A stretch of DNA of 64,000 nt from Frankia sp. QA3 (lineage in GTDB: Bacteria > Actinomycetota > Actinomycetes > Frankiales > Frankiaceae). Shown piece after piece: positions 16,990 to 27,589 of the stretch. The notes beneath the pieces were generated by a model. That model was not told the DNA's origin. It did no database searches and saw nothing but the letters and a program-made list of their open reading frames with translations. The stretch is from positions 4,098,028-4,162,027 of the forward strand of contig NZ_CM001489.1 of assembly GCF_000262465.1 (NCBI RefSeq), read 5' to 3'. Made by a program: the position numbers and the translations under genes. How positions within the stretch are numbered: the first letter of the stretch is position 1; every line of letters begins with the position of its first letter.

Positions 16990-17688
16990 ATGCCTGACGA
17001 GTTGATCCGCACCCTGATCGTCGACGGCGACACGCGGCTGGCCGAAAAGCACGGCAGCTATGTCGACCAGATTCCCGGATTCGCCGTCATCGGCATCGTC
17101 CACAGCGGCGCCGAGGCTCTGGAGTTCGTCTCCCGCGGTCAGCCGCATCTCGTCCTGCTCGATTTCCTCCTGCCTGACACGACGGGCGTGGAGGTGTGCC
17201 GCACGGTGCGGTTCCGAGGCTCCGCGCTCGACATCATCGCCGTGACCTCGGCCAGCGACCTTGCGACGGTGCGGGCCGCGCTGTCTTACGGGATCGCCCA
17301 GTACCTGGTGAAACCGCTCAGCCTCGCGACTTTCCGCGACCGTCTCCATCGGTTCGCGACGGCGCACCGCCAACTGGCGGCGACTTCCCCGCACCACCTC
17401 AGCCAGGGGGAGGTCGATCGCGCCCTGGCCGTACTCCGGCCACCGGTCGCCCCTGTCGTGGACCAGCCCAAGGGCGTGTCCTCCACGACCCTCGACTCCG
17501 TCGTGGCCCAGTTACGGGCCGAGACGGTGCCGGCCTCCGCCGAGGACATCGCCGCCGCCCTCGGAGTGTCCCGCGCCACGGCCCGCCGCTACCTGGAACA
17601 CCTGGCCGTCCACCGGCTGGCGATCCGTACCCACCGCTACGGACGGTCCGGCCGTCCCGGCAACCTGTACCGCTGGCAGGGAGCGTAG
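16990..17688 (+). CDS. Response regulator of the CitB/DcuR type
   Basis: A 232-residue two-domain regulator. The receiver domain has LIVDGD at the acidic pocket, the phosphoacceptor Asp in LVLLDFLLPDTTG and the conserved Lys in QYLVKPLS. The C-terminal half (SAEDIAAALGVSRATARRYLEHL) is the HTH of CitB/DcuR/DctR regulators, which control citrate or C4-dicarboxylate uptake. The position, divergent from dctA, fits. No histidine kinase gene is adjacent, although this family normally sits next to its kinase. Confidence 0.88.
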   Translation: MPDELIRTLIVDGDTRLAEKHGSYVDQIPGFAVIGIVHSGAEALEFVSRGQPHLVLLDFLLPDTTGVEVCRTVRFRGSALDIIAVTSASDLATVRAALSYGIAQYLVKPLSLATFRDRLHRFATAHRQLAATSPHHLSQGEVDRALAVLRPPVAPVVDQPKGVSSTTLDSVVAQLRAETVPASAEDIAAALGVSRATARRYLEHLAVHRLAIRTHRYGRSGRPGNLYRWQGA

Positions 17689-17797
17689 GACTCCCGTCGC
17701 CTCCAATTTCATCGACCCTTAGGTTGAGAATAATTCGAGAGATTTTTGCCGATGTCACGGAGATGCGGGATTCCCGCTTCCGGCGACAGGAGGGTCG

Positions 17798-18541
17798 ATG
17801 ATCGACCGAGCGCAGATGATCATCAATGGTGAGCTCGTCGCCGCCGGCTCCGGGCGGACGTTCGAGAACATCAACCCCGCCACGGAGGAGGTCCTCGGGG
17901 TCGCCGCCGACGCTGGACCCGCCGACCTCGACGCGGCGGTCGCGGCGGCCCGCCGCCGGTTCGACCAGGGCGCGGGGAGCGCCGACCCGGCGTTGCGGGC
18001 GCGCTGTCTGCGCCAGCTCCAGACCGCGCTGCAGGCCCGGATCGAACAGATCCGGGAGGTCCTCATCGCCGAGACCGGCTGCACGCTGTCGCTCAGCCGG
18101 CTCATGCAGGTCGAGCCGGTGATCGCCGACATCGGCTATGTCGCCGACCTCGCGGAATCCTACGCGTACGAGCAGGCACTGCCCGACACGACGACCCTCA
18201 TGGGACCGGCGAGCCGGGTCGTGCGCCGCGAACCGGGCGGTGTCGTCGGTGCCATCACCCCGTGGAACTTTCCGCTGATGTTGAACCTGGTCAAGGTGAC
18301 CGGCGCGCTCGCCGCGGGGAACACGGTGGTGCTCAAGCCGGCACCGGACACCCCGTGGACCGCCGCGCTGCTCGGCCGGATCGCACTGGAGGACACCAAC
18401 CTGCCCCCGGGCGTGATCAACGTCGTCACCTCCGCCGAGCACGGGATCGGCGCCCAGCTCACCGCCCACCGCGACGTCGACCTCATCACGTTCACCGGCT
18501 CGACCATCGCCGTCGACGCCGGCTCGATGGCCCGCCCCTGA
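17798..18541 (+). pseudogene. Aldehyde dehydrogenase, truncated (C-terminal half lost)
   Basis: A 247-codon frame that matches the N-terminal half of NAD-dependent aldehyde dehydrogenases: INPATEEVLG, VREPGGVVGAITPWNFPL, KPAPDTPWTA and ITFTGST. Normal members are 470-500 residues. Here the sequence departs right after FTGST and stops, so the catalytic Cys and the E-L-G-G-K region are missing. No continuation is seen in the other frames. It keeps a strong AGGAGG site and an intact start, so the loss of the 3' half may be recent. Confidence 0.85.
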
Positions 18542-18832
18542 CAGCGACCGATGCAGTCCGGGAACTGACACGGGGCAGGCCGATCCACGCCGCGATGCGG
18601 TCGGCGGTACCCCTCGCTGTTCTTGCTGCGGGAAAGCGCACGACGCGGCAGTTCTGGTCCCCCATGGCATTGACAGTCGACGTGGCAACGGCTCCGGCGA
18701 GAAGTCCTGTCACAGGTGGAGGCATTCCGGGGATGGGGGCAATGGCCCTCTACCATCTCGACCAAGGCCCGTCAAAGGCGTTGCGTTGACATCATTCTTC
18801 TCGATAGGGTGAAATTAATATCCATCCTTTGA

Positions 18833-19144
18833 ATGAAATCGGTGAGATCTGTGGAATCTGAACTTTCCGGTACCGGACCGTTGGGTGACGGCTGCGAGCT
18901 CGGCCCCGTGGCCCCACGGGCAACGGCCCGACGGCTGCGGCGGTTCGCCGTCGGATTGGCCGCACTGGCGTTGACGGCGACGGTGCCGGCCGCCCTCGCC
19001 GACCAGGGGAAGAGCACGACAGTGGAAGGCCTGAGTCAGACTCAGATCAGGGCGGCGGTGGCCCAGCTTGCGAGCCAGTCTCAGACCCGTGCCGCGGCGA
19101 ACCAGGCGATATTGGGCGCATTTTATCGAATTAATGGCCGCTGA
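18833..19144 (+). CDS. Small putative secreted protein
   Basis: 103 residues, no recognised family. After ~30 polar residues comes RRLRRFAVGLAALALTATV and a PAALADQG cleavage-like site, that is, a signal peptide, leaving a ~45-residue mature part rich in Gln, Ala and Ser (TQIRAAVAQLASQSQTRAAA). The upstream sequence is AT-rich, as for a promoter. A perfect 15-bp-stem hairpin follows 30 bp after the stop, which supports a real transcription unit. GTG 18842 is another possible start. Confidence 0.55.
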   Translation: MKSVRSVESELSGTGPLGDGCELGPVAPRATARRLRRFAVGLAALALTATVPAALADQGKSTTVEGLSQTQIRAAVAQLASQSQTRAAANQAILGAFYRINGR

Positions 19145-19173
19145 ACGCCGACCGTTCGGACGGTAGGTCACCG

Positions 19174-19215
19174 CGGTCAGTCTTCCGCCCGACGGGTCGA
19201 GCGGAAGACTGACCG
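19174..19215 (+). terminator. Perfect 15-bp inverted repeat, terminator-like
   Basis: CGGTCAGTCTTCCGC (19174-19188) and GCGGAAGACTGACCG (19201-19215) are exact complements with a 12-nt loop. No U tract follows, which is common for actinobacterial terminators. It follows the small secreted gene. Confidence 0.65.
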
Positions 19216-19789
19216 TAACAAACGTAATATCTTGATCATGGTGGATCCGGGGCTCGCACCACCCGCGGCGGTCGGCCCCGGTCGCCGTACAGCGGGACGA
19301 CCGCCGTGCGGGACTCGGCCGGGCGGTGGCGTTCGGCCACGACTCGGCGCCGCTCGCCCACGCCGGGGTCGACGCCCGGCATCGGCCCGGCGACCATCGG
19401 GGCGTCACGCTCGTCCACCAGGCGGTCGAAGAGGCTCGGTCACTCTTCGCCATCGGTAACCGGGACGCCGTGCCGCCGCAGTAGGTCACTGCCGGGGATG
19501 CGGCCGCTGGCGCGTCAGGCCGTGGCGGATCAGCTGAGCATCGCGCTCAGCGCCGACGACCATCACGAGGCACAACGCAAGATCGTTGCAGTCCCCGTCG
19601 GCACATTGCCAAATTTGCCGATCGGGATTGACGGCGTCGCAACGCGACTCTACCATCAGGCCGATATTTTGCACTCCTAGTGCATCTAATTGCACCGTTG
19701 GGCACCGACCCGTGGCGCCGGCGCCTCGTCGACACCGTCCCGGACACCCGAAGGAGCCCTCCGATGAGGAACCGAAGGACCACGCACTC
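19216..19789. other. Intergenic stretch, possible decayed coding sequence
   Basis: 570 bp without a recognisable gene. One plus-strand frame from about 19326 to 19485 has a natural amino-acid composition (GVTLVHQAVEEARSLFAIGN) but no start in context and no family I can name. It may be a gene remnant. Confidence 0.4.
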
Positions 19790-20359
19790 GTGACAGCCCA
19801 CGACGTCGCCACCCCCGACAGCACGGCCACCCCCGACAGCACGGCCACCCTCGACGGCACGGCCGCCCGCCTCGCCCGGCTGGAAGCCGAACGGGACATC
19901 CAGCGCACCTTCGTCCGCTTCTTCCGGCTCGTCGACACCCGCCGGTACGAGCGCATCGCCGCCGAATGCCTCACCCCCGACGCCGAGCTCGACTACCACG
20001 TCCCCGAGCTGCACCGGCTGCGCGGCCACGACGAGTTCACCCGGCACATGCTCACCCAGGTCGCGCCTCGCTCCCAGATGGCCGCGCACGTACCCGGGCT
20101 CGCCGTCGTCGACTGGGACAGCGGCGGCCAGCCCCACCTGTCGGCCTACACCACTGCCTGGCACTGGTACACCGCCCACGCCCACCGCGGCGACCTGCGC
20201 CCCGCCGACTGGACCACCATCGGCCTGATCGAGGACGCCTACCGCCACCACGACGGCCGCTGGCTCATCGCCCGCCGGCGCGTCACCCCCGTGGCCGGAC
20301 TGGTCGCCGCCGGCTCACCCCCGCCGCCCAGCCCCGCCGACCCCGCTGACCCCCGCTGA
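19790..20359 (+). CDS. SnoaL-like/NTF2-fold protein, copy 1
   Basis: About 189 residues. Following a Thr/Asp-rich N-terminus with two DSTATP repeats, a SnoaL_4-type fold appears: LEAERDIQRTFVRFFRLVDTRRY, then a LTPDAELDYHVPEL segment, a H-W-Y region and DWTTIGLIEDAYRHHDGRWL. The fold hosts isomerases, dehydratases and hydroxylases; the substrate is unknown. The GTG start at 19790 follows GAAGGA. It is a close paralogue of the next gene. Confidence 0.8.
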   Translation: MTAHDVATPDSTATPDSTATLDGTAARLARLEAERDIQRTFVRFFRLVDTRRYERIAAECLTPDAELDYHVPELHRLRGHDEFTRHMLTQVAPRSQMAAHVPGLAVVDWDSGGQPHLSAYTTAWHWYTAHAHRGDLRPADWTTIGLIEDAYRHHDGRWLIARRRVTPVAGLVAAGSPPPPSPADPADPR

Positions 20360-20402
20360 CCCCCGCTGTCACCAGCGCCACCAGACCAGGGACGCGAGCA
20401 CC

Positions 20403-20918
20403 ATGACGACCGCCCTCGACCGCCTCGACGCCGAGCGCGCCATCCGGCACACCCACTTCCGCTTCTTCCTGCTCACCGACGCCGGCCGGTACGACCTGCT
20501 CGGCCAGCAGTGCTTCACCCCCGACGCCGACATCGAATACCGGATCATGCCCGGCCCGCCGCAGCGCTTCGCCGGGCGCGACGAGTTCGTCGACTTCATG
20601 CTCCCCGGCCGGCCACCCGCCACCGCACGCCACCGGATCATCGGGCCCGCCGCCGCCCACACCAGCGCGCCACCCGACATCGACTGGAGCACCGGGCAAC
20701 CCCGGCTCACCGGCTACGCCACCGTCTGGCACTGGGCCGCCACCCACACCCCCGCCGGCCAGCCCCGGCCGGCGGACTGGACCACCATCGGCCTCGTCGA
20801 CGACACCTACCGCCACCACGACGGACAGTGGCTCATCGCCCGCCGCCTCATCACCCCCGCCGCCGGCCTCGTCGCCACCGGCACCGCCCCAGGACTCGGC
20901 CGACCCACACCCCGATGA
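20403..20918 (+). CDS. SnoaL-like/NTF2-fold protein, copy 2
   Basis: 171 residues, a tandem paralogue of the preceding gene. Shared blocks are R-F-F-(L/R)-L-x-D, FTPDAD/LTPDAE, PADWTTIGL, a Y-R-H-H-D-G core and IARR. It probably arose by duplication, and the two products could form a heteromer. Forty bases separate the genes and a TetR gene follows, suggesting one small regulated unit. Confidence 0.8.
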   Translation: MTTALDRLDAERAIRHTHFRFFLLTDAGRYDLLGQQCFTPDADIEYRIMPGPPQRFAGRDEFVDFMLPGRPPATARHRIIGPAAAHTSAPPDIDWSTGQPRLTGYATVWHWAATHTPAGQPRPADWTTIGLVDDTYRHHDGQWLIARRLITPAAGLVATGTAPGLGRPTPR

Positions 20919-20994
20919 CCCCGCCCCGGTCGGCGACCCGGGCCGCCCCAGCCATTGTCGGGCTGGACGATCGACGGATTGCTACGGTGGGCGC

Positions 20995-21675
20995 GTGACG
21001 CGTCGAGGGCCCGAGCAGGTCGCGAAGGCCGCAGTGCCTCGGGGTCGGCTGGATAAGCGGCAGGCGATTCTTGACGCGGCCTTCGATGTGTTCGCCCGGG
21101 AAGGCTACGCGCCGGCGAGTGTCGAGGCGATCGCCGCGCAGGCGGGCGCGGCCAAACACACGGTCTACAACCACTTCGGGGACAAGCTCGGGTTGCTGCG
21201 CGAGGTGATCGCGGCGGAGGCGGAGCGCACGTTCGCCCGGAACATGACCGCTCTGAACGGCTTGCGCGAGCCGGTGCGCGATGTGCGTGCGGCGTTGGAG
21301 GCGGCGGGGTTTCGGCTGCTGCAGTGCTTCAACGACGACCGGTCGGCGGCGATGCGGCGGTTGGCGTATGCGGAGGTCAGCCAGGCTCCGGAGTTGCTGG
21401 ATCTGATCCAGGGCCGGGCGGTGGACGCGGTGACCGACACTCTCGCGGATCGGCTGGCGCGTCTGACGGTGGCGGGGCAGTTGGGCGTGAGCGATCCGGC
21501 CGAGGCGGCCGAGCAGCTCAAATCGTTGTTGGTGGGGCCGATGGAGGGGCGCTCGCGGATGGGCACCCGGCGTGTGTCCGACGCTGAACTGCGCCGGGTG
21601 GCGCGTAGCGCGGTCGCCACGTTCCTGCGGGCGTTCGGCCCCCGAACCCAAGGTGAACATTCAGGCGCCCTGTAA
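20995..21675 (+). CDS. TetR-family transcriptional regulator
   Basis: 226 residues. The N-terminal HTH is typical (AILDAAFDVFAREGYAPASV, then EAIAAQAGAAKHTVYNHFGD). The C-terminal ligand domain resembles the TetR_C_33/AefR-like group (LQCFNDDRSAAMRRLAYAEV). The GTG start lies only 6-7 bases after a TACGGT that could be a -10 box, so the transcript may be leaderless. It probably regulates the two SnoaL genes just upstream. Confidence 0.9.
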   Translation: MTRRGPEQVAKAAVPRGRLDKRQAILDAAFDVFAREGYAPASVEAIAAQAGAAKHTVYNHFGDKLGLLREVIAAEAERTFARNMTALNGLREPVRDVRAALEAAGFRLLQCFNDDRSAAMRRLAYAEVSQAPELLDLIQGRAVDAVTDTLADRLARLTVAGQLGVSDPAEAAEQLKSLLVGPMEGRSRMGTRRVSDAELRRVARSAVATFLRAFGPRTQGEHSGAL

Positions 21676-21798
21676 ATCTTGCCGCGCAGGCCGAAATCAT
21701 CTCGCCAGCATCATCGCCGCGGCTGTCAGGCAGCCGCCGCCCTGCGGGAGATGGGGCTGTCACGGACCAATCTGGTCCTGGGCGCAGGTCCGCTTGGT

Positions 21799-21951
21799 AG
21801 GACCCGCGCCGGCGTGCAGCTTGTCACCGCAGCGATGGGGATCGCGGTCGGCCTGACGTTCCTGTCCGGGCTCACCGACGTGCTCGCCCCCGGGCTCCGA
21901 CCCGGAGTCCCCCGCCGGGTCGCTCCCCTGGTCGCGCCGGCCGTCGACCTG
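21799..21951 (+). pseudogene. Remnant of a DUF2637-like membrane protein
   Basis: The stretch encodes RTRAGVQLVTAAMGIAVGLT, a F-L-S-G-L-T-D-V-L-A region and V-A-P-L-V-A-P-A-V-D-L, close to my memory of the DUF2637 (SpdA-like) proteins of actinomycete integrative and conjugative elements. The frame turns into Arg/Pro-rich noise after this point, and no start in context is seen. It is most likely a fragment of a lost mobile element. The remaining sequence of 21676-22170 shows nothing else recognisable. Confidence 0.4.
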
Positions 21952-22173
21952 CCCGCTCGATCGGGTCGCGGTCGGTCATGCGGTCCGCTGCGACGAGAGC
22001 CCAGGCGCCTCGGAGCCCCGGTCGAACAGGCCGGCCACGCCCGCCGCCGTCGCCGGTGGCAGGCGTGGCGCCCGGCTGGCGTCGCTGACCACCAGGAGGG
22101 TCGCCACGGCGGTGCTCGGCGGCCGCCTAGCAAGGCACTGGCCACACAGCAAAGTACTTCGGAGAGCAGATAT

Positions 22174-22209
22174 TTGACAGGATTAGACAATACCTGGTAC
22201 GAACTATAT
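22174..22209 (+). promoter_or_regulatory. Possible promoter of the ABC/monooxygenase operon
   Basis: An unusually AT-rich stretch has a perfect TTGACA at 22174, then 18 bp, then TACGAA, and a TATATA at about 22204, 40-70 bp before the first start codon. The -10 assignment is weak. Confidence 0.4.
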
Positions 22210-22249
22210 ATCCCGATCGAGATTGTGGACATTGCCTGGGAGGACGACT

Positions 22250-23866
22250 GTGCGCGGTGGAACCCGGTGGCGTGGACGCTGGGCGGGCGTGCTGTGCGGG
22301 GTTCTGGGCGCGACGCTGCTCGCCGCCTGTGGCAGTGACGACGAGTCGGACGGCAACGGCACCGGGGCGCCGAGGCAGGGCGGGCGCTTGACGTACGCCA
22401 TCGACCTGAACCCGACCTGCATCGATCCTCAGCAGTCGGCGTCGGCCACCGTGCAGGTCATCACGCGCGGCGTGGTCGACTCGCTGGTGACGCAGGATCC
22501 CAAGACGGGCGCGATCAAGCCGTGGATCGCCACGTCGTGGACGGTGTCCGAGGACGCACGCGAGTACACGTTCAAGCTCCGCCACGGCGTCACCTTCAGC
22601 GACGGCACGCCGCTGGACGCCGCGGCGGTCAAGGCGAACTTCGACCGGATCGTGGACCCGGCGACGAAGTCCACGTTCTCGGCCATCTACCTGCGCGGTT
22701 ACGGGGGCACGACCGTCCAGGGCAAGGACGCCTTCACGGTGCGCTTCTCGGCGCCCAACGCCCCGTTCCTGCAGGCTGCGAGCACCGCGTTCCTCGGGCT
22801 GGAGTCGCCGGCGAGCCTCACCAAGGGCCCGGAGGCAACCTGCCTGAAGCCGGTCGGCAGCGGTCCCTTCACCGTGAACGACAAGTACATATCGCAGAAG
22901 GGTGTGACGGTTTCGCGGCGTGCTGATTATGCGTGGGGCCCGGACGGCGGCACGCAGGCCACCCGTCTCGACGGCCTGGACTTCCGCGTGCTGCCAGAGG
23001 ACAGGGTGCGCGTCAACAGCCTGCAGAGCGGCGAGCTCGATGCGGTCGCCAACGTCCCGACGGGCGACGTCAAGAAACTGCAGAGCGCTGGCTATCAGGT
23101 GCTCTCGGCGCGCCAGCCCGGGCTTCCGTACACGTTGTTCTTCAACGAGCAGCACTCCCCGTGGAGCGAACCGGAGGCGCGCAAGGCGGTGCGCGCCGCC
23201 ATCGATCAGGACCAGATCGTCAACTCGATCTACGGCGGACAGTACCCACACGCCTACAGCGTGTTGGCGAAAGCGACGCCGCACTATCTGGCGACGCTGA
23301 ACGGCCGCAAGACCTACGACCCGGCGCAGGCCAACCGACTGCTAGACGGGCTGGGCTATACGCAACGCGACGGCGCCGGCTATCGGACCAAGGACGGCAA
23401 GCGCCTCACGCTCGAGTGGCCGCTGCGCTCGCCGTCGCAGAAGCAGAAGGCGGTCGTCGCGCAGCTCATCCAGCAGCAGCTCAAGTCGGTCGGCATCCAG
23501 CTCGTCCTGACGCCGGTGTCGGTCCCCGTCCAGCAGGTCGCCATCCAGAAGGGCACCTACGACCTGTTGGATCCCAGCGTCGTCAGTGCCGACCCGAACG
23601 TGCTGATCGCGGATTTCGGGCCCGACAGCCTGACCCGTGTCGTCGACCCGCAGATCCTCGCGGCGCTCACCGCCGGCGCCTCAACGCTCGACCCGGCCAA
23701 GCGCCAGGCGGCCTACGCACAGGCGCAGCAGCTGATCTTCGATCGCGCCGATGCGATCCCCATCTTCGACGAGGTGTACATCGCCGCAGCGGCGAGCAAG
23801 GTGCGCGGACTGACGTTCGACGCCCAGGGCTACCCCCTGTTCTCCGGCGTATGGCTGGCCGGATGA
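22250..23866 (+). CDS. ABC transporter substrate-binding lipoprotein, family 5
   Basis: 538 residues, peptide/nickel (DppA/OppA) SBP family. The signal peptide ends at the lipobox LLAAC. Typical blocks follow: L-x-P-T-C-I-D-P-Q, SWTVSEDAREYTFKLRHGVT and FSDGTPLDAAAVKANFDRI, then a GSGPFTV and a RKAVRAAIDQDQIVN region. An upstream TTG at 22223 is in frame, but GTG 22250 follows GGGAGGA by five bases. It is the first gene of a seven-gene unit whose members mostly overlap or abut. The ligand is unknown; the downstream enzymes suggest a sulfur-containing compound. Confidence 0.92.
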   Translation: MRGGTRWRGRWAGVLCGVLGATLLAACGSDDESDGNGTGAPRQGGRLTYAIDLNPTCIDPQQSASATVQVITRGVVDSLVTQDPKTGAIKPWIATSWTVSEDAREYTFKLRHGVTFSDGTPLDAAAVKANFDRIVDPATKSTFSAIYLRGYGGTTVQGKDAFTVRFSAPNAPFLQAASTAFLGLESPASLTKGPEATCLKPVGSGPFTVNDKYISQKGVTVSRRADYAWGPDGGTQATRLDGLDFRVLPEDRVRVNSLQSGELDAVANVPTGDVKKLQSAGYQVLSARQPGLPYTLFFNEQHSPWSEPEARKAVRAAIDQDQIVNSIYGGQYPHAYSVLAKATPHYLATLNGRKTYDPAQANRLLDGLGYTQRDGAGYRTKDGKRLTLEWPLRSPSQKQKAVVAQLIQQQLKSVGIQLVLTPVSVPVQQVAIQKGTYDLLDPSVVSADPNVLIADFGPDSLTRVVDPQILAALTAGASTLDPAKRQAAYAQAQQLIFDRADAIPIFDEVYIAAAASKVRGLTFDAQGYPLFSGVWLAG

Positions 23867-23891
23867 CCCGCGCCGCCGCAGCGAGTCGCCG

Positions 23892-24878
23892 GTGAGGCGC
23901 TTCATCCTCGGGCGCATGCTGGCGGGCGTTCCGGTGCTGTTTGCCGCGGTCACGCTGTCGTTCGCGCTCGTGCACCTGCTGCCCGGCGACCCTGTCGACG
24001 TCATGCTTGACGCCGGAGCGGGAGGCCAGAGCACACCGCAGCAGCGGGACGCGCTGCGCCACGAGCTGGGCCTGGACGCCTCACTCCCGACGCAGTACGT
24101 GCGCTACATCGGCAATCTCGTGCAGGGCGATTCCGGGCGCTCGATCCAGTCGGGCGAGAGCGTGACGAGCATGATCGTCCGCGCCGTACCGCCCAGCCTC
24201 GCGCTCGGCGGCACGGCGCTCGTGCTCGCGCTGGCGCTCGGCATCGCGGTCGCGCTGGCCGGCGCCAGCTCGCGCAATCCGCTGCTGCGGGCGCTGGCGT
24301 CCGGTGCTCCGGCGGTGGGTATCGCCGTGCCCGCGTACTGGGTCGGGATCGTCCTGATGAGCCTGTTCGCGTTCCGGCTCGGCTGGCTGCCGGCGACCGG
24401 CAACGACGGGCTGGCCAGCCTCGTGCTGCCCGCGGCGACGCTCGCGCTGCCCGCGGCGGCGATCTTCGGGCGCGTGCTGTCGGCGAGCCTGCGCGAGGCG
24501 CTCGCCGAGCCGTACGTCCTGCTCGCACGCGCCAAGGGTGCAGGTGACCGGCGCGTGCTCATGCGCCATGCGCTGCGCAACGCGTTGATCCCGACGGTGA
24601 CCGTCACCGGCCTCGCGGTCGGCCAGCTGCTGGCGGGGGCGTTCCTCGTCGAGACCGTCTTCGCCCGTGAGGGGCTGGGCCGGACGGTCGTGGCCGCGGT
24701 CGACGCGCGCGATCTGCCGGTCGTCGAGGGATTCGTCGTCTTCATGGCCCTCATCTACGTCGCCGTGAACCTCGTCATCGATGTGCTCTACGGCGCGGTC
24801 GATCCGCGCGTGACGGTCGCCGCGCAGGACGCGTCGCGGGGCTTCGGGCGGCGCCGAGCGGCCCAGGGGGGGCAATGA
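23892..24878 (+). CDS. ABC transporter permease, DppB type
   Basis: 328 residues, binding-protein-dependent permease 1. The N-terminus is typical (FILGRMLAGVPVLFAAVTLS, then F-A-L-V-H-L-L-P-G-D-P). About six membrane segments are visible, and the EAA loop (SLREALAEPYVLLARAKGAG) contacts the ATPase. It starts with GTG 25 bases after the SBP gene and its stop overlaps the next ATG (ATGA). Confidence 0.93.
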   Translation: MRRFILGRMLAGVPVLFAAVTLSFALVHLLPGDPVDVMLDAGAGGQSTPQQRDALRHELGLDASLPTQYVRYIGNLVQGDSGRSIQSGESVTSMIVRAVPPSLALGGTALVLALALGIAVALAGASSRNPLLRALASGAPAVGIAVPAYWVGIVLMSLFAFRLGWLPATGNDGLASLVLPAATLALPAAAIFGRVLSASLREALAEPYVLLARAKGAGDRRVLMRHALRNALIPTVTVTGLAVGQLLAGAFLVETVFAREGLGRTVVAAVDARDLPVVEGFVVFMALIYVAVNLVIDVLYGAVDPRVTVAAQDASRGFGRRRAAQGGQ

Positions 24879-25731
24879 CCGACATCGCGACGATCCGGGC
24901 GCGGCCGACCGGCTCGGTGCGCGGGAGCCTGCACCGCGCGTCGGGGCTGACGGCCGCCCTCGTGGTGCTGGCGCTCGTCGCCGTCGCGGCGGCGTGGCCC
25001 GCGCTGCTGGCGTCGCGGGACCCGAGCGCGGTTCATCCCACGTCGCGGCTGTCGGCGCCATCGGTCGCCCATCCGTTCGGCACCGACGAGCTCGGCCGGG
25101 ATGTCCTGGCGCGCGTTGTGCACGGTGCGCGCCCGTCGTTGGAGGTCGGGCTCGGCGCGGTCGCGATCGGGCTGCTCGTCGGCGGCTCGGTCGGCCTGCT
25201 GTGCGGCCTCTCGCGCGGCTGGCCGGGCGCGCTGCTGGCGCGCACGCTGGACGTCCTGCTCGCGTTCCCGAGCCTGTTGCTGGCATTGACGATCATCTCG
25301 ATCTCGGGGGCGGGCACGGGCAACATCGCGCTGGCGCTGGGCATCGCGTCGCTACCGGTTTTCGCACGGATCGTGCGTGGCGAGGTCCTGCGCGTGCGCG
25401 ACCAGCCGCACATCGATGGCGCGGTCGCCGCCGGCGTGCGCCGCACGACGATCGCGTACCGCCATATCCTGCCGAACATCGCCGCGCCGATCGTCGCATT
25501 CGCCGGCCTCGCCATCGGCGTCGAGATCCTCACCGCATCGTCGCTGTCGTTCCTCGGCTTCGGGCCGCTCCCGCCGGCGGCCGACTGGGGGACGCTGATC
25601 AGCGCAGGCCGCGACTATCTCAGCGACGCCTGGTGGATCACGTTCTTCCCCGGACTCGTGATCGTCGCCACGGTGATCGCGCTAGGCCGCCTCAGCACGC
25701 TGGCCGGCGGTACGCCGTGGAGGCCGGCGCC

Positions 25732-25735
<4 letters not shown>
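24875..25735 (+). CDS. ABC transporter permease, DppC type
   Basis: 286 residues, permease 2. It has the DppC N-terminal membrane anchor, a HPFGTDELGRDVLARVVHGA signature and an EAA loop (GEVLRVRDQPHIDGAVAAGV). It overlaps both neighbours by four bases, so translation of the transporter genes is coupled. Confidence 0.93.
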
Positions 25736-27585
<1,850 letters not shown>

Positions 27586-27589
27586 TCGA

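Noticed and set aside
19306-19680. Plus-strand 124-codon frame
   Set aside because: The first half is Arg/Ser/Pro noise and the second half matches nothing known; at most a remnant.
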